A stretch of DNA of 64,000 bases from Diogma glabrata (lineage: Eukaryota > Arthropoda > Insecta > Diptera > Cylindrotomidae), in assembly GCA_963693315.1 (NCBI GenBank), contig OY856186.1, positions 98,612,556 through 98,676,555 of the forward strand, in the 5' to 3' direction. The position numbers and the translations under genes are program-made. Of this stretch, positions 24,497 through 39,170 are shown in pieces (the stretch's first letter is position 1; each line of letters begins with the position of its first letter). Under the pieces are notes generated by a model. That model was not told the origin of the DNA and made no database searches. It saw only the letters and a list, made by a program, of their open reading frames with translations.

Positions 24497-25718
24497 TTGA
24501 AGTTTGTGTAAAATAATCGAAGTCAATTGATTTTCCCTGCAAATTTAGTTATTTTGATTGCAATTAAAAGTGTTTTAAAAGTGAGTTTTTGAAAACAATA
24601 ATTAATTAATTTGTTAATTGTGTTGTGCCCTTAAGTTTTTAATGCATTAGGGATGCTGAAATAATTAAAATCGCATTAAAATATGGAAATTAAATCAACC
24701 TTCATTTTTTCAGAAATGAAGGTTCATTAATTTCCATATTTTTATGTCGGTTTATTTACAAAAAACTAATAATATCAAATACTTTAGTTTAGTGTAAAAT
24801 AATAATAAAGTGTAAAATGATAATAACGCAACAGGGATAATAACGCTAATTGGATACTAATATTTTTAAAATCTTCATAAATTTAGAATCTGTGGAAACA
24901 TTTTAATCCGTTTCTTATAAATATAAATCTCTGCAGTTAGAGGTTTTTGACTTGTTGGCTTCAACAAAAAAGTTTGCAACAATCCCCAACTACAATTTCC
25001 AAAAACCTTATAACAGTCAATGTCAACCTTATAACAGTCAAAAAATAAAAGATTTGAATAAAAGAAATTAATTTTTTTTTCTTAGAAATAAACTATTTTG
25101 ATATTTTGCAGTAATTGCACGACATATGATATAGAGTAGGTTTGTGTCATAAATTGTCACACACATGTTCTGTGGTAGATTTGATATTTGTTTGTTGCAA
25201 AATGGGATAGATATAATTTTGCTTGTAGGTAGCTAGTTTCCTTTTTAAAATTTGTTCGATATCTGTTTTAAATTAGTTTGTTTTGTTTAAACTAATCTGA
25301 TACATCAGATTCTACTGGCACACAAAACTGTCTGATCTCGAAATCTACCTATTTCTAGCGGATATACGTGCCGCTTGGACTTTTTATTATTATTTTACAT
25401 TTTATTATTGTTATTTTACACTAAACTAAAGTATTTGATATTGTTAGTTTTTTGTAAATAAACCGAAATAAAAATATGGGAATTAAATGAACATTCATTT
25501 CTGAAGAAACGAAGGTTGATTTAATTTCCATATTTTAATGCGATTTTAATTATTTCAGTATCCCTAAATGCATTAAAAACTTAAGAGCACAACACAATCA
25601 ACAATTTAAATAAAGATTGTTTTCAAAAATTCACTTTTAAAACACTTTTAATTGCAATCAAAATAACCAAATTTGCCAGGAAAATCAATCAATTTGGATT
25701 ATTTTACATGCACAAATT
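24497..25718. repeat. Foldback element with ~350-bp arms and a HINE fragment at the centre
   Basis: 24497-24849 and 25386-25718 are inverted copies of each other. Landmarks are AAGTGTTTTAAAAGTGA / TCACTTTTAAAACACTT and GTAAAATAATAATAAAG / its inverse. Each arm also folds on itself: an ATGGAAATTAA...TTAATTTCCAT hairpin lies near 24683-24742 and again near 25476-25537. The whole spacer is the HINE copy 2 fragment. No reading frame is visible. Confidence 0.8.
24850..25385 (+). mobile_element. HINE copy 2, 5'-truncated
   Basis: Nearly identical to 14513-15046 of copy 1: the last third of the tandem repeat, the CTAATCTGATACATCAGATT palindrome, the inverted subterminal repeat GAAATCTACCT, the GCGG...CCGC palindrome and the closing T tract. 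The 5' end, (TA)n and earlier tandem units are missing. Confidence 0.85.
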
Positions 25719-25929
25719 AAAACAGCTGGTTTGAGCTGTCAAAATATTTTTGGGAAAATACTCTATTGTCTAATGAAAATTTTCCTATGAAAAAATTATC
25801 ATTTTTCAATTGGTATGAATTTGGTCAAATTGTTTTGATTTTATTAAAATTATTTTCAAATTATGTATAATCACAATTTCTTTGATCCGTTTTGTTCAAA
25901 AATCAAATTACATCGGTCTGAAAGAAAGT

Positions 25930-26740
25930 TTCAATTTTTGATATTGTGATAATTTTTGCAATATTTTTAGAGTATTGGAAAAAGTTTGAATTTTTAAGAA
26001 TTTTTGGAATATTATTAGAATTTAGAAAAAGTTTAAATATTTGATTTTATTCTAATTTTTGGAACATTTTTAGAATTTTGAAAAATTTTAAATTTTTGAT
26101 TTTATTATAATTTTGAAAAAAGATTCAAGTTTTGATTTTGTAAGAATTTTTGGAATATTTTTAGAATATTGAAAAATTTTAAATTTTTGATTTTATTATA
26201 ATTTTTATAATTTTGGAAAAAGTTTCAATTTTTGATTTTGTTATAATTTATGCAATATTTTTAGAATTTTTGAAAAAAGTTTTAATCTTTAATTGTGTAA
26301 TAATTTTTGAAATATTTTTAGAATTTTGTTTGAAAAAAGTTGGAATTTTTTATTTTATTCAATTTTTACAATATTTTTGGAATTTTGAAAGAAATATGAA
26401 TTTGCGGTTTGGAAATATTTTCTCGAAACGCTAAATGGAGAGGTTTTTGAGTAGTTTGCTGATTGAATAATATTTTCACTAAATTATGTTAATATATGAT
26501 CTGTTATAATTTTTCGACAACGTATTGATGTTACTTTTTCGTATTAGTTTTGTAATACATATCTAAACAGAGATGAAAAATACATGTACTCTAACAAAAA
26601 GCTATGTTTGATATACATCGCTGCTCAAAACTAAAAACCATGTCCTCATAAAAGTTTTTTGCGAAAACAATATCAAAATTCTTAACCCAGACCAAAGTCT
26701 TGATATCTCAGAGCTTGAGATTTCAGCCGCTCCATATTTT
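25930..26740. repeat. ~60-bp minisatellite plus conserved flank, copy 1
   Basis: Degenerate units built on TTTTTAGAATTTTGAAAAA, AGTTT and AATTTTTGATTTT run from about 25930 to 26400. They are followed by some 300 bp of non-repetitive sequence (AAACGCTAAATG...CTTAACCCAGACC...GATATCTCAGAGCTTG). The same order recurs at 58835-60205, so array and flank form one dispersed element. The 73-aa frame at 26213-26434 is array translation. Confidence 0.8.
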
Positions 26741-26744
26741 TAAG

Positions 26745-28829
26745 TTAACTTCTCTTATTTCGTTTAGTTGAATTTGGTTGATTGTATGGAATGGGTGTTT
26801 TTTTATCATCAGGGTTTTTTTAATCAGAAATTTAATTTGTCAATTAAAACAATAAAGATTTATTGTTTTAATTGAAGAAAATGTGTTTATTCTATATAAT
26901 ACACAATTCTTTATCAGAAAATAAAGTAGTGTAATCAATTCGTGTGTATTGAATTTTATTCTCTCGCAAATTTAAAATGTTTGCTCGTGCCTCGCTCAAA
27001 TTTTAAAGTTTTGCTTGACAGTAAACTATTTTCATTACACACTGATCGATTAAAATACTATTTTACTTCACTTCAAATTTGTATAAAGTAATACATAATG
27101 CAAATTTTTTCTGTCTTTTGCTTTGGACTACCTTGAATCCAAATATGTGTTTTAAAACATGTGTATGTCTGAAGGTTGGGTTGGTGGGTTGACTGCATGG
27201 CTGATCACACCTATTAGTTGACGCAAATGCATGTAATTTTTATGTATAAAACGGGCTTACTTGAGAATGGATGATCTGAATTTTTTAAAATCAAACCAAG
27301 TGGAGGGTATCTAATATCGGATATCACGTGTATGTCGAACAAATGTTTAATTGAAACTTATAAATAACTTCTTGTCCTCAATTTTTTTAATACTTGAGGA
27401 AAGCTTCCAATAATTCTGAATGTTAACTGTCGGTTTGTCTTTTCCAGTAAATTTATTTTAATCACTTTTACGGTCTATATCAGTGGAGAGAAGACTACCA
27501 TACAACGACTGATGTTTTCATTTGGGTTTTTATCTTTGTTGGGACAGGATAACATGGTTGAGAGGTTTTCCAGAATCGGTGTTTCGAAAACTTTAAAAAC
27601 TTTTAAATCTTTTGGCATTTTGGCACGAATGAAAACTTATTATATTTATTCACACAGCAAATGTTTGTCTGGTCTTTCACTGCAGATTTCATTCAATGCA
27701 GGGTTTGAAAAACAAGAAAGAACTGAATAGATTTTTTTTGGCGTTACTGAAGTTATTTGTATGTTAGCAGATTTACCGATCAGCTATTTGATTTAAATTA
27801 CAAAAACTTCCAACACTGATAACTTGTGTATCCGAATTGCTCGATTTTGCAGCTATGCAGGTAGTCGGGTATTTATTTTCTGAACCATTCGGGTTACTAT
27901 GGGTACTCGAGTATTTAAAAATGAAATAATGCATATATTAAACTACAGATATTTAGATATGGTAGTGTTGCGGTCAGTCGTACAAAGTCAATATACTCAA
28001 GTGTTGATTAAACTTCACTAATTCTTCACACTCAAATGTTTTTGTCGAACTATTTTGTTACTAAACACTTACGAATAAAAAAATTGGAACTGAGGCATTT
28101 GTCGAATATTAATAATAAAATTTAGACTAGGACGGAAACGCATACAATACAGATATTTTTTACAATAGGTATTACTTTTGTTAAAAAATGTTTATTGAAG
28201 GTCCTAACTGCTATATAAGAAATGCTATTGACATGAATCTAAGTTAACATTAGCACTTAGCAGATGGCGAGATGGGCGGCATTATCATTAATAATAATTC
28301 CACTCAGCCTTGTGTATCAGCTACTTTTTAATGATTTTTTTCCTCTGCTCAATGTTCTCATTAACCACCCACATTTTGTGTTCTTGGGTACAGTTATAAG
28401 ATTATGACAGGAAACATGAACCTTTCTGAAAGATTTAAAAGTTATAATAAAGTTTGATTCATATTTCCAAAATACTGCAGCACACTCAGCATATATTGCA
28501 CAAATTAGTTTTTTAATGATATTAATTCTAGTTAAAAGATATTTCGAAATTTGGAAGTTGATGAATTTATTCTGGTTATTAATCGAGATACCTATTTAAA
28601 TATTAGAGTATGTTCTAAAAAAATACCCGAGTAAATAATCGAGTATGTTCTAAATAAATAGCAAAAAATACCTGGTTACACCTGATTTAGATAAAACTTG
28701 ATATACAAGGCTTTTGCCCGACTCCAATAGGCTTTTGCATGACTCTAATAGACATTCAATAGTGATTCAACATTTGTCACAACAATAGATAAATAACTCT
28801 TCAAACATAGACGTCACATCAACATATCG
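26745..28829. other. No gene seen; scattered short repeats
   Basis: CGGGTA/TACTCGAG-type words occur at 27860-27915 and 28615-28650, and a short duplicated GGCTTTTGC...GACTC.AATAG motif near 28710-28750. The 72-aa frame at 27512-27730 has no recognised features. Confidence 0.45.
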
Positions 28830-29138
28830 CTAAAGCAATCCTTCTGTTCTAACTTCAGTAACAGTATAACAACGTGTAATCTCGACAGTTTGGATGTTTT
28901 TACGAACCGAGTAAAGGAGTTTTCGATTAAAACAGGTAGATAGTATGTTTAAGATATCCATTTTCATATAAGCATTGTTGGTGACGATACTTATAAAAAA
29001 CAGCGAGATCAGCAACAAATAAATAGTTAATTTCCAATGCAACAACCATGGATTTTCATCACTTTTACTTCCGTTTAAATTTTGTAATATAAAAACCGTT
29101 AACAGCCATAAGTTTACGCACAGATGCGGGCAAGACAC
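28830..29138 (-). CDS. Hypothetical 102-aa protein, weakly supported
   Basis: The longest frame in the window that is not repeat-derived and begins with ATG. Two hydrophobic stretches are visible, at roughly residues 9-19 and 38-53. The first could act as a signal peptide and the second as a membrane segment. The C-terminal half is mixed and weakly basic. I recognise no family. There is no visible promoter or splice context. In DNA this AT-rich a 102-codon frame is unusual but not improbable across 64 kb, so a chance frame remains the main alternative. Confidence 0.2.
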   Translation of the reverse strand: MSCPHLCVNLWLLTVFILQNLNGSKSDENPWLLHWKLTIYLLLISLFFISIVTNNAYMKMDILNILSTCFNRKLLYSVRKNIQTVEITRCYTVTEVRTEGLL

Positions 29139-30220
29139 ACAATTGGCTAAGCAAATTATGCAATGCCTTTGAAATTATGCAGCTTATTTGATGTTGGAAG
29201 TTTTGTTATAATTCTTTTAGTGACCGTACGCCTATAGCCAACTTATGTGATTAATGATATAAGTGGTGGAAAAGTGGTGAAATTATTTTTTGTAAGCTTC
29301 AAAAACTCTTAACATGACTGATACGAAAAACTTTCGTTTCAGTCATCAATTAAATTAAGAGGAAAATCATTATACTATCTATTCACAAAAATTTGTTTTC
29401 CATAAAATTGTATCCTTCATAATCCCTTATCATCTCCTAATAATCATTTTTATTTTAGAGATAATACAGTTGGGGTAATATTATTATTGTTACCCCATTG
29501 TGTTACTTTAAGAACGACAAAGCTCAAACCTTTTTAATAATGCTTTTACCTTCCACTTCTTTTCTGATAAAATAGCTTACAATATTACTTTTCTTAAATT
29601 TTTTTCATTTGGAAAATTAAATTTTCAAAAATTAATGAAAATTTCAGTATAATAAAACAAAAAGTGTCTGTTAAAAAAAAATCGATCTATAACTTTGTTT
29701 AAGATTACCTTCTTTTATTTACGATTTTTAATAAAGGGATATAAATTAAATAAAGACATTTTATTTTTTATAAATTGATTTTTCGTGCCATTCTTGAAAT
29801 GAATTTATTCTTCTAATCCAATAAAAACTCCTTTAGTTCTGTTCAAGTTTTTCGAAATTAGAGAGAAAGGTTATTTATAAGTTAGAGTTGATATTAACTT
29901 ATTTAACATATATGCGTATAACTTAGTTAAGAAACATTGCTGTTGTGGGAAAAGACAAACATCTGCATTACAATTGAACAATTCAAAATGGAGTTCATTT
30001 ATTCATCATAATATTTTCCTACGACGAAGGTAGAAATTGTCACTTAATATACTGTTTTTAATACCTTAACTTTATTGTGCGCTGTATGCGTTGTTTATTT
30101 CTTATATGATGGAAATTCGAATAAAGACGCCAGTAATGTGAACTCGACCATTTCCAATTTCCTTTAAATTTTGGAAATCGTTAGTGAAAATAATAAATAC
30201 AAGTTAATATGAAGTGTCTT
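29139..30220. other. AT-rich sequence, no gene seen
   Basis: Nothing recognised on either strand. Confidence 0.5.
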
Positions 30221-30241
30221 TTAGTTTTTAGGGTTTCGTTT

Positions 30242-31704
<1,463 letters not shown>

Positions 31705-33200
31705 TATACGGAACACTACTGGTGAGAGTAAAACGAGTTTTTCACATTATATCGATTATCTCGTAAACTATAAATGCTATGAACTTGAAATTTGATATAA
31801 AACTAATCTGTCCACATGAAATGACGGATACAAATAAAACTAAAGTGGTTTTCGTTGTGTTTACAGGGGTACGATGTGAGACCTTTGAGAAAATACATTT
31901 TTTTTATAGATTCAAGTAGGGTATCATATGAAAGGGCTTCATTTCAGTATTCCTTAAAAGTTTATTTTGGAATTTTACACCTCACCATTTTTTGTATAAT
32001 TTTGAATAATGACGTTTTTTTCGTGTTTTCTTACCTCGATTAGCTCCGAAACTAACTAAACGAAAATTTTCAAATGTATTTGGAATGATAGAATAACTAG
32101 TAAGGTTTTAATAAAAAATATATAAAAGTGTCATATACTCATAATTAGATTTATTAAGGCGGTGGAAATGAGAAGGGGTAAAAACACTATTTAAAATGTG
32201 GTCAAGTGGGGTGTCATTTGAAATAGCACCTAATTTAAAAAACAATTAGAATTTTGCGAAGCACTGTTTTTGAGTTATTGTTAAAAAAGTGCGAATTCCA
32301 GACCGTCCCCCTCCCCCCCTACGTTTCGACACTGATTGACAGAAAAATTTGTAAAAATTCACAGAGTTAGGAAATTCGGTAAATTTTGTATAAAAACTAT
32401 AGCGAAGTCTCAAATAATTATATTTCTGTGTGTTTAGGGGACCGGGGTAGAGAGGGTAAAAAAAACCTTTTTTGACCCAAGCGAGAGGGGTGTCATTTGA
32501 AAAAGCATCTAATTTAAAATTCGTTGCAATTTTTTTTAGAATTTTGCAGTGCCCAGTTTTTGAGTTGTTATCAAAAAAGTGCAAAATTCAGACCGTTCCC
32601 CCCATACGTTTCGACACTGATTGACAGAAAAAAGAAAAATTTGTAAAATTTCACAAAGTTAGGAAATTTAGAAAATTTTGTATGAAACCTATAGCGAACT
32701 CTCTAATAATTATATTTTTTGTGTGTTTAGGAAACCGGGGTAGAGAGGGTAAAAAAAAACATTTTTAAACCAAGCGAGTGGGGTGTCATTTGAAAGAGCA
32801 CCTAATTTAAAATTCATTGCAATTTTTTTTAGAAATTTTGGGTGCACAGTTTTTGAGTTATGGATACAAGAAAGTGCAAAATTCAGATTGTTTCGCCCCC
32901 TCTCGATTCGCCCCCTACGTTTCGACGATGATTGACAGAAAAATTTGAAAAAATTCACAGAGACAGGAAGATTGGTAAATTTTGAATGAAAATCTTAGCA
33001 AAGACTCAAATAATTATATTTCTGTGTGTTTAGGGGATGGGTGTGAGGAGAGTATATAATTTAAGAAACATTACAATTTTTTTAGAATTTTGCAATGCAT
33101 AGTTTTTGTGTTATTGGAAAAAAAAATATTTTTAGGATGTAGCCTCTCCACCCCCCTAATTTCAACACTTGATTGACCGAAAAAATAATCAAATTTAATC
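31705..33200. repeat. Dispersed repeat with ~290-bp internal tandem units, copy 1
   Basis: It resumes the sequence interrupted by HINE copy 3 and matches 41151-42745 in order: GAACACTA.TGGTGAGAGTA, GGGTATCATATGAAAGGGCT, then tandem units marked by CAGTTTTTGAGTTAT (near 32262, 32550, 32843, 33097), CCCCTACGTTTCGACACTGA and TCTGTGTGTTTAGG. The minus-strand ORFs at 32246-32958 are the same unit translated twice and are not genes. The class is unknown. Confidence 0.8.
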
Positions 33201-34668
33201 TATTTACAAGCTGGTGTAATTGAATCTTTCTTAAGTTACCAAAAACATCTATGGATAAGATTTAACATGAATGAACATTTTTTTTGCCATTTTTGATCAA
33301 TGTAGATTTGATTGTAATTTACTATTGACATTTACAATTTAACATTTATTTCGTTATGCGTGTATGGTCTGGAAATATAAGGACATTACAACACAACTTT
33401 TTGTCAATAATTGTGTTCTTCTACATTCACGGAACCCTTGACGAGCGATTTTTATTCGCACTTGTATGACTTTTTAATGTTTTTCTTATTTTGACACAGG
33501 CCGACTTGAAATTTGTTAAGAATTTTAGAGACAAGGAAAGTTTTAAGTAAAGAAAGTTTAAAACATACAGGTCTGACTTTTGCCGGCATTTGGCATAAAT
33601 ACAGTAAAAAAATTCATATAACTAATTACCATATATTTAAAATATTAAATATTTCAGAGAATTTAAAAAAAATTGAAATAATATAATTGAGCCATTTATT
33701 TTGAAGGTGGTGCAAGTCTACTTTTTGTTATTGCAAGATATTTAAAGGTTTACGTTTTAAGTTTTCATAAATTTAAAAATATTGGTAAGCACTAATAAAC
33801 TTTTTTTTTGTATTTTGTGGTATTCGATAATGTAAGATTACTATCCAAAAGTGTTTATAATGCTGCCTTAAAAATCAGATGTTGTATTTTACCTAAATGA
33901 ATTATTGAATTCGTAACAAAAAAAAACGCTGATACAACTAAAACATTATCCCTTTACAATAACTTGTACCAGTGTTTGTTTTAAAGTCGATCAAATGCGA
34001 ATGAAATTAGCTGTATTGGCTTCTTTTGTGAGCGTAAAGTAACAAAATATCAAAAATATTTGGCGTCTTGTAAAGTCTTTAAATTGTCAGATGGCAAACC
34101 AAAGCCACATATACAAAATGAATTTTCGAAAATCAATCTCTGGAACTCATCTATTTGCATTACACTCAAATCTTTTTATTTTTACTGTTGTTTGGAATTT
34201 GTTGACTTTTTTAAGTTATTCCGTAAGGAAAAACAAATGGAAATTTTCGGTGGTTCCATTTTCGTAGGAGTAGATTGTTTAGGGGGCTTAATTGCAGAAA
34301 CGATTTATCAAACGAACATTGAACAAACTTAACGATATATCAACAAAACCTATGAACACAAATCTTTGATGTATTTGCAAATTGCAATCAAGAGATCTAA
34401 CATCTAAGCTTTTCCGATCCCCGCCGTAGATCAACCAATTTAGCGCAGTAAACATTTTTGATCTTTGCCAGTTCAATATTTGGTTATTAGGACGATAGGT
34501 GTACGAACTTATTCTCATAAACATGCTACTTAAGTTGAGTACATTGAAGTACAAAATTTATGTTTTTTTAAACTAAAAAAATCATCCCAATCCTAAGAAT
34601 ATATTCGCAAATACATTTACTCCATCCGAAGAGATCTTATCATAAATTTAAACGGGAATCCAGAAAAA
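33201..34668. other. No supported gene
   Basis: The opposing frames at 34060-34332 (+) and 34288-34554 (-) lack recognisable features. The rest is AT-rich. Confidence 0.4.
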
Positions 34669-35165
34669 TTGTCACGTGGGGTCACCAAAATCTGCCCAAA
34701 ATCTGGTTTCAAATCGAAAACGAAGAATCGCCAACCATAGTTCAATTAGTAACGTGGCGAACAAAAGAATGGATGCAAAAGCATTCGTTTATTTAGCGTC
34801 ACAAATTTTAATGACTTACTATAATTGGAACGATCATATAACGACAGTAACGAAAAGCATGTCGGTAACTCGGTAGCACTCGGTCTTAGTAGATGTAAAA
34901 ACTATCTTACTCCTTATCAATTTTCTCCATTTATACGTTCTTCATCCATCTCTGTATGGAGCATTTGTAACTCTGTTCAAAGGCGTGATATACGAATTAT
35001 TGGTGATCGAAATTTAACCTTGATTATTGATTCCCTGCAACGCCAACACACTGTTGCTGATTGCATTGTTTTTATGAATTTCGTCAATAACAGTGTTCAG
35101 ATGAAATCGGATGCATTATAACTCAATTATAATTTTCCCCATTTGGCTGCCACAGTGACAGATTA
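34669..35165. repeat. Possible solo LTR, relative of 47118-47600
   Basis: Blocks shared in order with 47118-47600 include AAAGCATT.GTTTATTT, TCT.TATGGAG, and CAG.GT.C.GATGAAATC.GAT. The left end starts TGTCACGTGGGGTCACCAA. A TGGCTGCCACAGTGACAG stretch at the right (35144) looks like the tRNA-primed site seen after some Gypsy LTRs. Both copies are too diverged for secure boundaries. The ORFs inside have no motifs. Confidence 0.3.
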
Positions 35166-37322
35166 CCAGTAGAATATTTTTGTCCGAAGTATATACCAAT
35201 TTGATTGAAATGAATGTCAGAATCAATTGACTCGAGCGGCTTAATCCACAAAAGTTAAAATAAAATAACAACACATCAGAACACATATTTTTGTGTGGGA
35301 TTTAGGTCTTAAAAATGTTATTATGTTGTTTTAACATATACTGAAATTCCTAATCCACAAAAATTTTTAGTAAAAAGAACAAAAAGAAAACAAAGTATAA
35401 CAATGTACAAAACAATTAATCTATTTTAACTTAAATGAACTGAAAAAAAATTAAATTTATTTGTGTTTAAGATGTATAGTTAAGGGATATAGTGCAAAGA
35501 GTACTACCTTTCATACTTATTGGATATTATTACCGTTCTGTGGTCGTTGTACAATTGAAATTTACTGGAATTTACTAAATCCTAAAATAAAACACAGATC
35601 GTGCTTCGGTCACCAGATGATGTATTGACATAGCGAAAAGGTCTATCTCACATCCTTTTTAAGCGCTAACGCTAACGATTGATTGTATACCATAAAATTA
35701 TATATTTGTATTCTTTTCTCAATCAAGTGTAAGAATAAAAATAATAAAAAAAAGAAATTCAACTGAATCCACCAGCGGCTCTTCAACAAATCTTCCCGTC
35801 ACGGTCACGACTTAATTCAGAAAACTTTAACAGTTTAAATATTTATTTTCTCACACATTAGTAAAACAATTATCTGTAATAAATGTAAATAAATTGATTT
35901 AATTCAAGAATTTTACTTTAATTGCTTAATCAAAATGCAAAAGTGGTGTCCTCCAAAAATTTGTTTTGTTGCTCACTTGAGAACGTTAATCGATTCTTAA
36001 TGGAATATAACAGCAATTATTGCATGACAAACAGAAAAGTTTCAAACTTTTCATTGAAGTTTGCTAGAAAGCTCAAGTATTTTCCACAAGTGCTCAATTC
36101 AGTTCAACATCGGATTTTCTTTTTTCATTTTCACTTTGTTTTGAATGAAGTGACAAACTCCTTTGGTGTTTTTATTTAGTCGAAAGATGGAATCCATAAA
36201 TTCTTAAATAAACCAACGATGTTCCTAGCATCTCTCAAATAACTTTTAAATGGAATACAAAATGCAATCGAAAGTTTCGCTGAAAGTGTCTTATACGAAA
36301 AAAAATTATAACAAGTATGGTTTCTCTGAAGTTGGGAGAATCGAGTAATATATTTATATGAATAGTACATTTCAAGATAATCAATTAAACTATTGCCACC
36401 TAACTACCTAAATAAAGAAAAAAACAAATAACTATAAGCAATTAAAACTTAACAAAGGCCGTAAAACCTTAAACAAATAAATAATATCCGAATATCGTTT
36501 AATTGATCTTGATATTTCCTATTTTCCTAAATCAAACAATGTTAAAATTTTTGTAAAAGCACGCAATTTACGAATAAAGAATTTCCCAAGAATTTTCATA
36601 ATTAACTAACCTTCACGTGTCAAATGTATACAAAAAAACTACTTTCCTTTTGAATTAATTCTTAAGTGACAGTGAAATTCTAACATCTATTGTTTGCTAC
36701 TAGGAAATTACAATCTAAAAGAATTCAAGCAGTAAAAGCTATAATTTACATGAAATCATATAATATATAGATGATGTTAATAAAGAACTAGATGACAAAA
36801 AAAATTTAATTTTTCGCTTCTTTTTTTAAATGAAAATATTCGCGTAAAAAGCACACGTATTTCAATTGTACATAGTGGCATGCATATTCGTGCAAAAAAT
36901 CAATAAAAACTGATCCCTCCATCCGGAGAATGCTAATTAACCTTTATTCTTAGCATAGTGGGGCGAGATAATTTTCCCGAAGGCTTAACCCCTATGAAAG
37001 GGAAAACATTGTGAGCTTGTCCAGTAATATTTTAAAATCACTAGATTTGAATAATGAACAATGCAGACTTAGAATATAATAACAAATGCATTCGTTCAGT
37101 TAAAATTACACTAAGAAATACACTAGAGTTGAATAAAAACAGAAATATCTAACGATGATTGAAATACTCAACTTAAATAGATGAACAATGATGAAATTTC
37201 AACTTTGGAATATATCCGAGTATATCCGAATTATAAGTATGTCCGAATTCGATAATACTCCTAATTCCCAAAATGTTTGTTACATTTTTTGCATGATCGA
37301 TAAAAATTCAATAGTGTAAAAG
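35166..37322. other. AT-rich sequence, no gene seen
   Basis: No recognised element. Near 37200-37320 a stretch (TCCGAATT.GATAATACTC...TTTTTTGCA.GAT) resembles 54229-54290. The ORFs at 35922-36179 and 36176-36370 have no features. Confidence 0.45.
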
Positions 37323-37701
37323 CAGGGTTGTGCCGTAGACAAAATAGATTACTTTACATGTATAGATTACGCATAGATTACGTGTAAATTACGCGAGATA
37401 TTTTCTTGTAATCTATAATGTAAACTATAATGTAATCTATTTAATTGATATGCGTGAATTCTAAAATTTTTTAGCAATAAATTAACTTTTTTCAAGATCG
37501 CAAGATCTTGTTTTTGACAATATTATTGATCATGTCTTTTGCGAAAAAATTTTCAGTATTCATACAATACATATTTCCACATATTTCTTCTTAAATCAAA
37601 ATTAATAGATTACGCCAAATTTAATTAGATGACATAGATTACATTACATAGATTACATGTAATGTAATCTATTTTTGATTACGCGTAAAGGAACAACCCT
37701 G
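37323..37701. mobile_element. Probable hAT MITE with CAGGGTTGT ends
   Basis: The left end CAGGGTTGTGCC and the right end GGAACAACCCTG are inverted. The flanks TGTAAAAG and GTAAAAAG are similar and could be a decayed 8-bp duplication. The interior is rich in TAGATTAC words in both orientations (for example ATAGATTACGCATAGATTACG), like the subterminal repeats of hAT elements. No reading frame. Confidence 0.6.
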
Positions 37702-38439
37702 GTAAAAAGTATTTATTAAATGCAAAAAGTATATTTTATTTCGATCGTAGAAAAAAAGTTGTGTGCAACACGTGCAAAAAGCATATTTGTTGCACTCAGC
37801 ATGTTTGCAGCTCTCGACTTCATCTCTAGCTGCAAACTTCATGCATCGTGCAACAATTATGCACTTTTTGCACTAGTTACACAAATAACTATTTTAAGTT
37901 TGAATGTTTTTTCTATGGTAGCATATGAAAAGTCTATTTTCAAACAGACTTAAACCCTTGTGAAAATGGGTTTTTTCCATCATTGTAAAATCATTTTCGC
38001 TAAATAACAAAGCTTTGTAAAATTTTTTTGTTAATAACGGAAGTTGTTTGAAAAAATGATGAGAAATTAGAATTTTAGTCAGACTAAAAATCTTTAAAAT
38101 TAAATATCCCAAAAACACGAATTAACGCCCCTTTGTAAACATGAAATATTTTAGAGTACAAACAGAACTATTTAAAAAAAAAATAAATCCAATTGATCTT
38201 TGACCCTAGCGCCATCTTTAAAAAAGTTTTTTTAAATTTTAATTTTAAAATTATTTACAAAAACAATTAATTAATTTTTTTTTCAAACTATTAACTGATC
38301 ACCTATTAAAGAAAAAAAAGTTTGATGAAATCGATATAGCCGTTCTTGAGCAATTTAATTTCAAAGGAATTTCAAAAATGGAAAAATTCGACTTTTTCAC
38401 GTGTGTAGATCACGTTTGTTTTTTTGTTACAAAACTTAT
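37702..38439. other. No gene seen; contains a dispersed repeat segment
   Basis: 38045-38200 resembles 62385-62480 (AAAATGATGA.AA.TTAGAA.TTTA, then AGAACTATTTAAAAAAAAA). The frame at 37720-37953 has no support. Confidence 0.45.
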
Positions 38440-39170
38440 TTCCTTCAAATATTTTTTCAAAATAATCTGGAGAATATGGTTGGTGTGGCAGTACATCCCA
38501 TCCAATTGCTGCAAAAGCTATTAAGTGAACAAACTTGTATGAGGTTTCGTATTATCTTGGTGGAACACAACACCGTTTCTATTGATCAATTCTGACCTTT
38601 TCTGTTTCTGTTTTCTGTGAATCATTCAGTTTGTTCAGCTGATGACAGACAGTACACTTCAGAATTGACCGTGGTATTTTTTGGTGGAATCTCAAAAAAA
38701 ATGATTCCTTTGAAATCCCACCAAACAGATAGCATCACCTTTTTTTATGAATATTGGCATTCGAGGTGCTTTGAGCCGGTTCATCTTTATTACTCGTCTC
38801 GTCATTTCTCGTCTCCAGTGATGATGCGCTTTAAAAATGTTTTTTTTTAGAATTTGAGAAGCAAATCACAGACGTCAACCGGACGACGCAAACTTTTCTT
38901 TCTGTAAAAACATGATGAACCCATATATCGAGCTTCGAGATTGTCAAATGAGATCAAGTGATCATGATCCGACGAAATTGACAAGTTTTATCTCTCAGAA
39001 ATCTCATGAGTTGTTATTCACCAGTTTGCATCAATTAATGCCTTTATTGTGACTTCATCTATTTTACATGGACTTCCAGAACGTGGTGCATGTCCAACAT
39101 GAAAATTGCCGGACGATCGATATCTATCTTCATACACATCGAATAATTTTTTTAAATCGATAAATTTAAA
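38440..39170 (-). pseudogene. mariner (Tc1/mariner superfamily) transposase pseudogene
   Basis: Reading the minus strand across several frameshifts and stops gives the mariner landmarks in the right order. These are the linker after the first helix-turn-helix (GHAPRSGSPCKIDE, near 39095-39050), WVHHVFTER (near 38910), and the first catalytic-Asp motif RIITGDEK (near 38830-38805). Then come VWWDFKGIIFFE (near 38725-38690), the second catalytic-Asp motif VVFHQDN followed by KPHTS (near 38575-38545), and LPH.PYSPD (near 38495-38465). The normal product cuts and pastes the element at TA. The N-terminal region is not visible, about 15 bp is missing between the last two catalytic positions, and no terminal repeats were found. 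It is a dead relic. Confidence 0.9.

Noticed and set aside
32246..32958. Two similar minus-strand proteins, possible gene duplicates
   Set aside because: They follow the 290-bp tandem unit, overlap poly-C runs, and the related 41-kb copy gives different, shorter frames on both strands.
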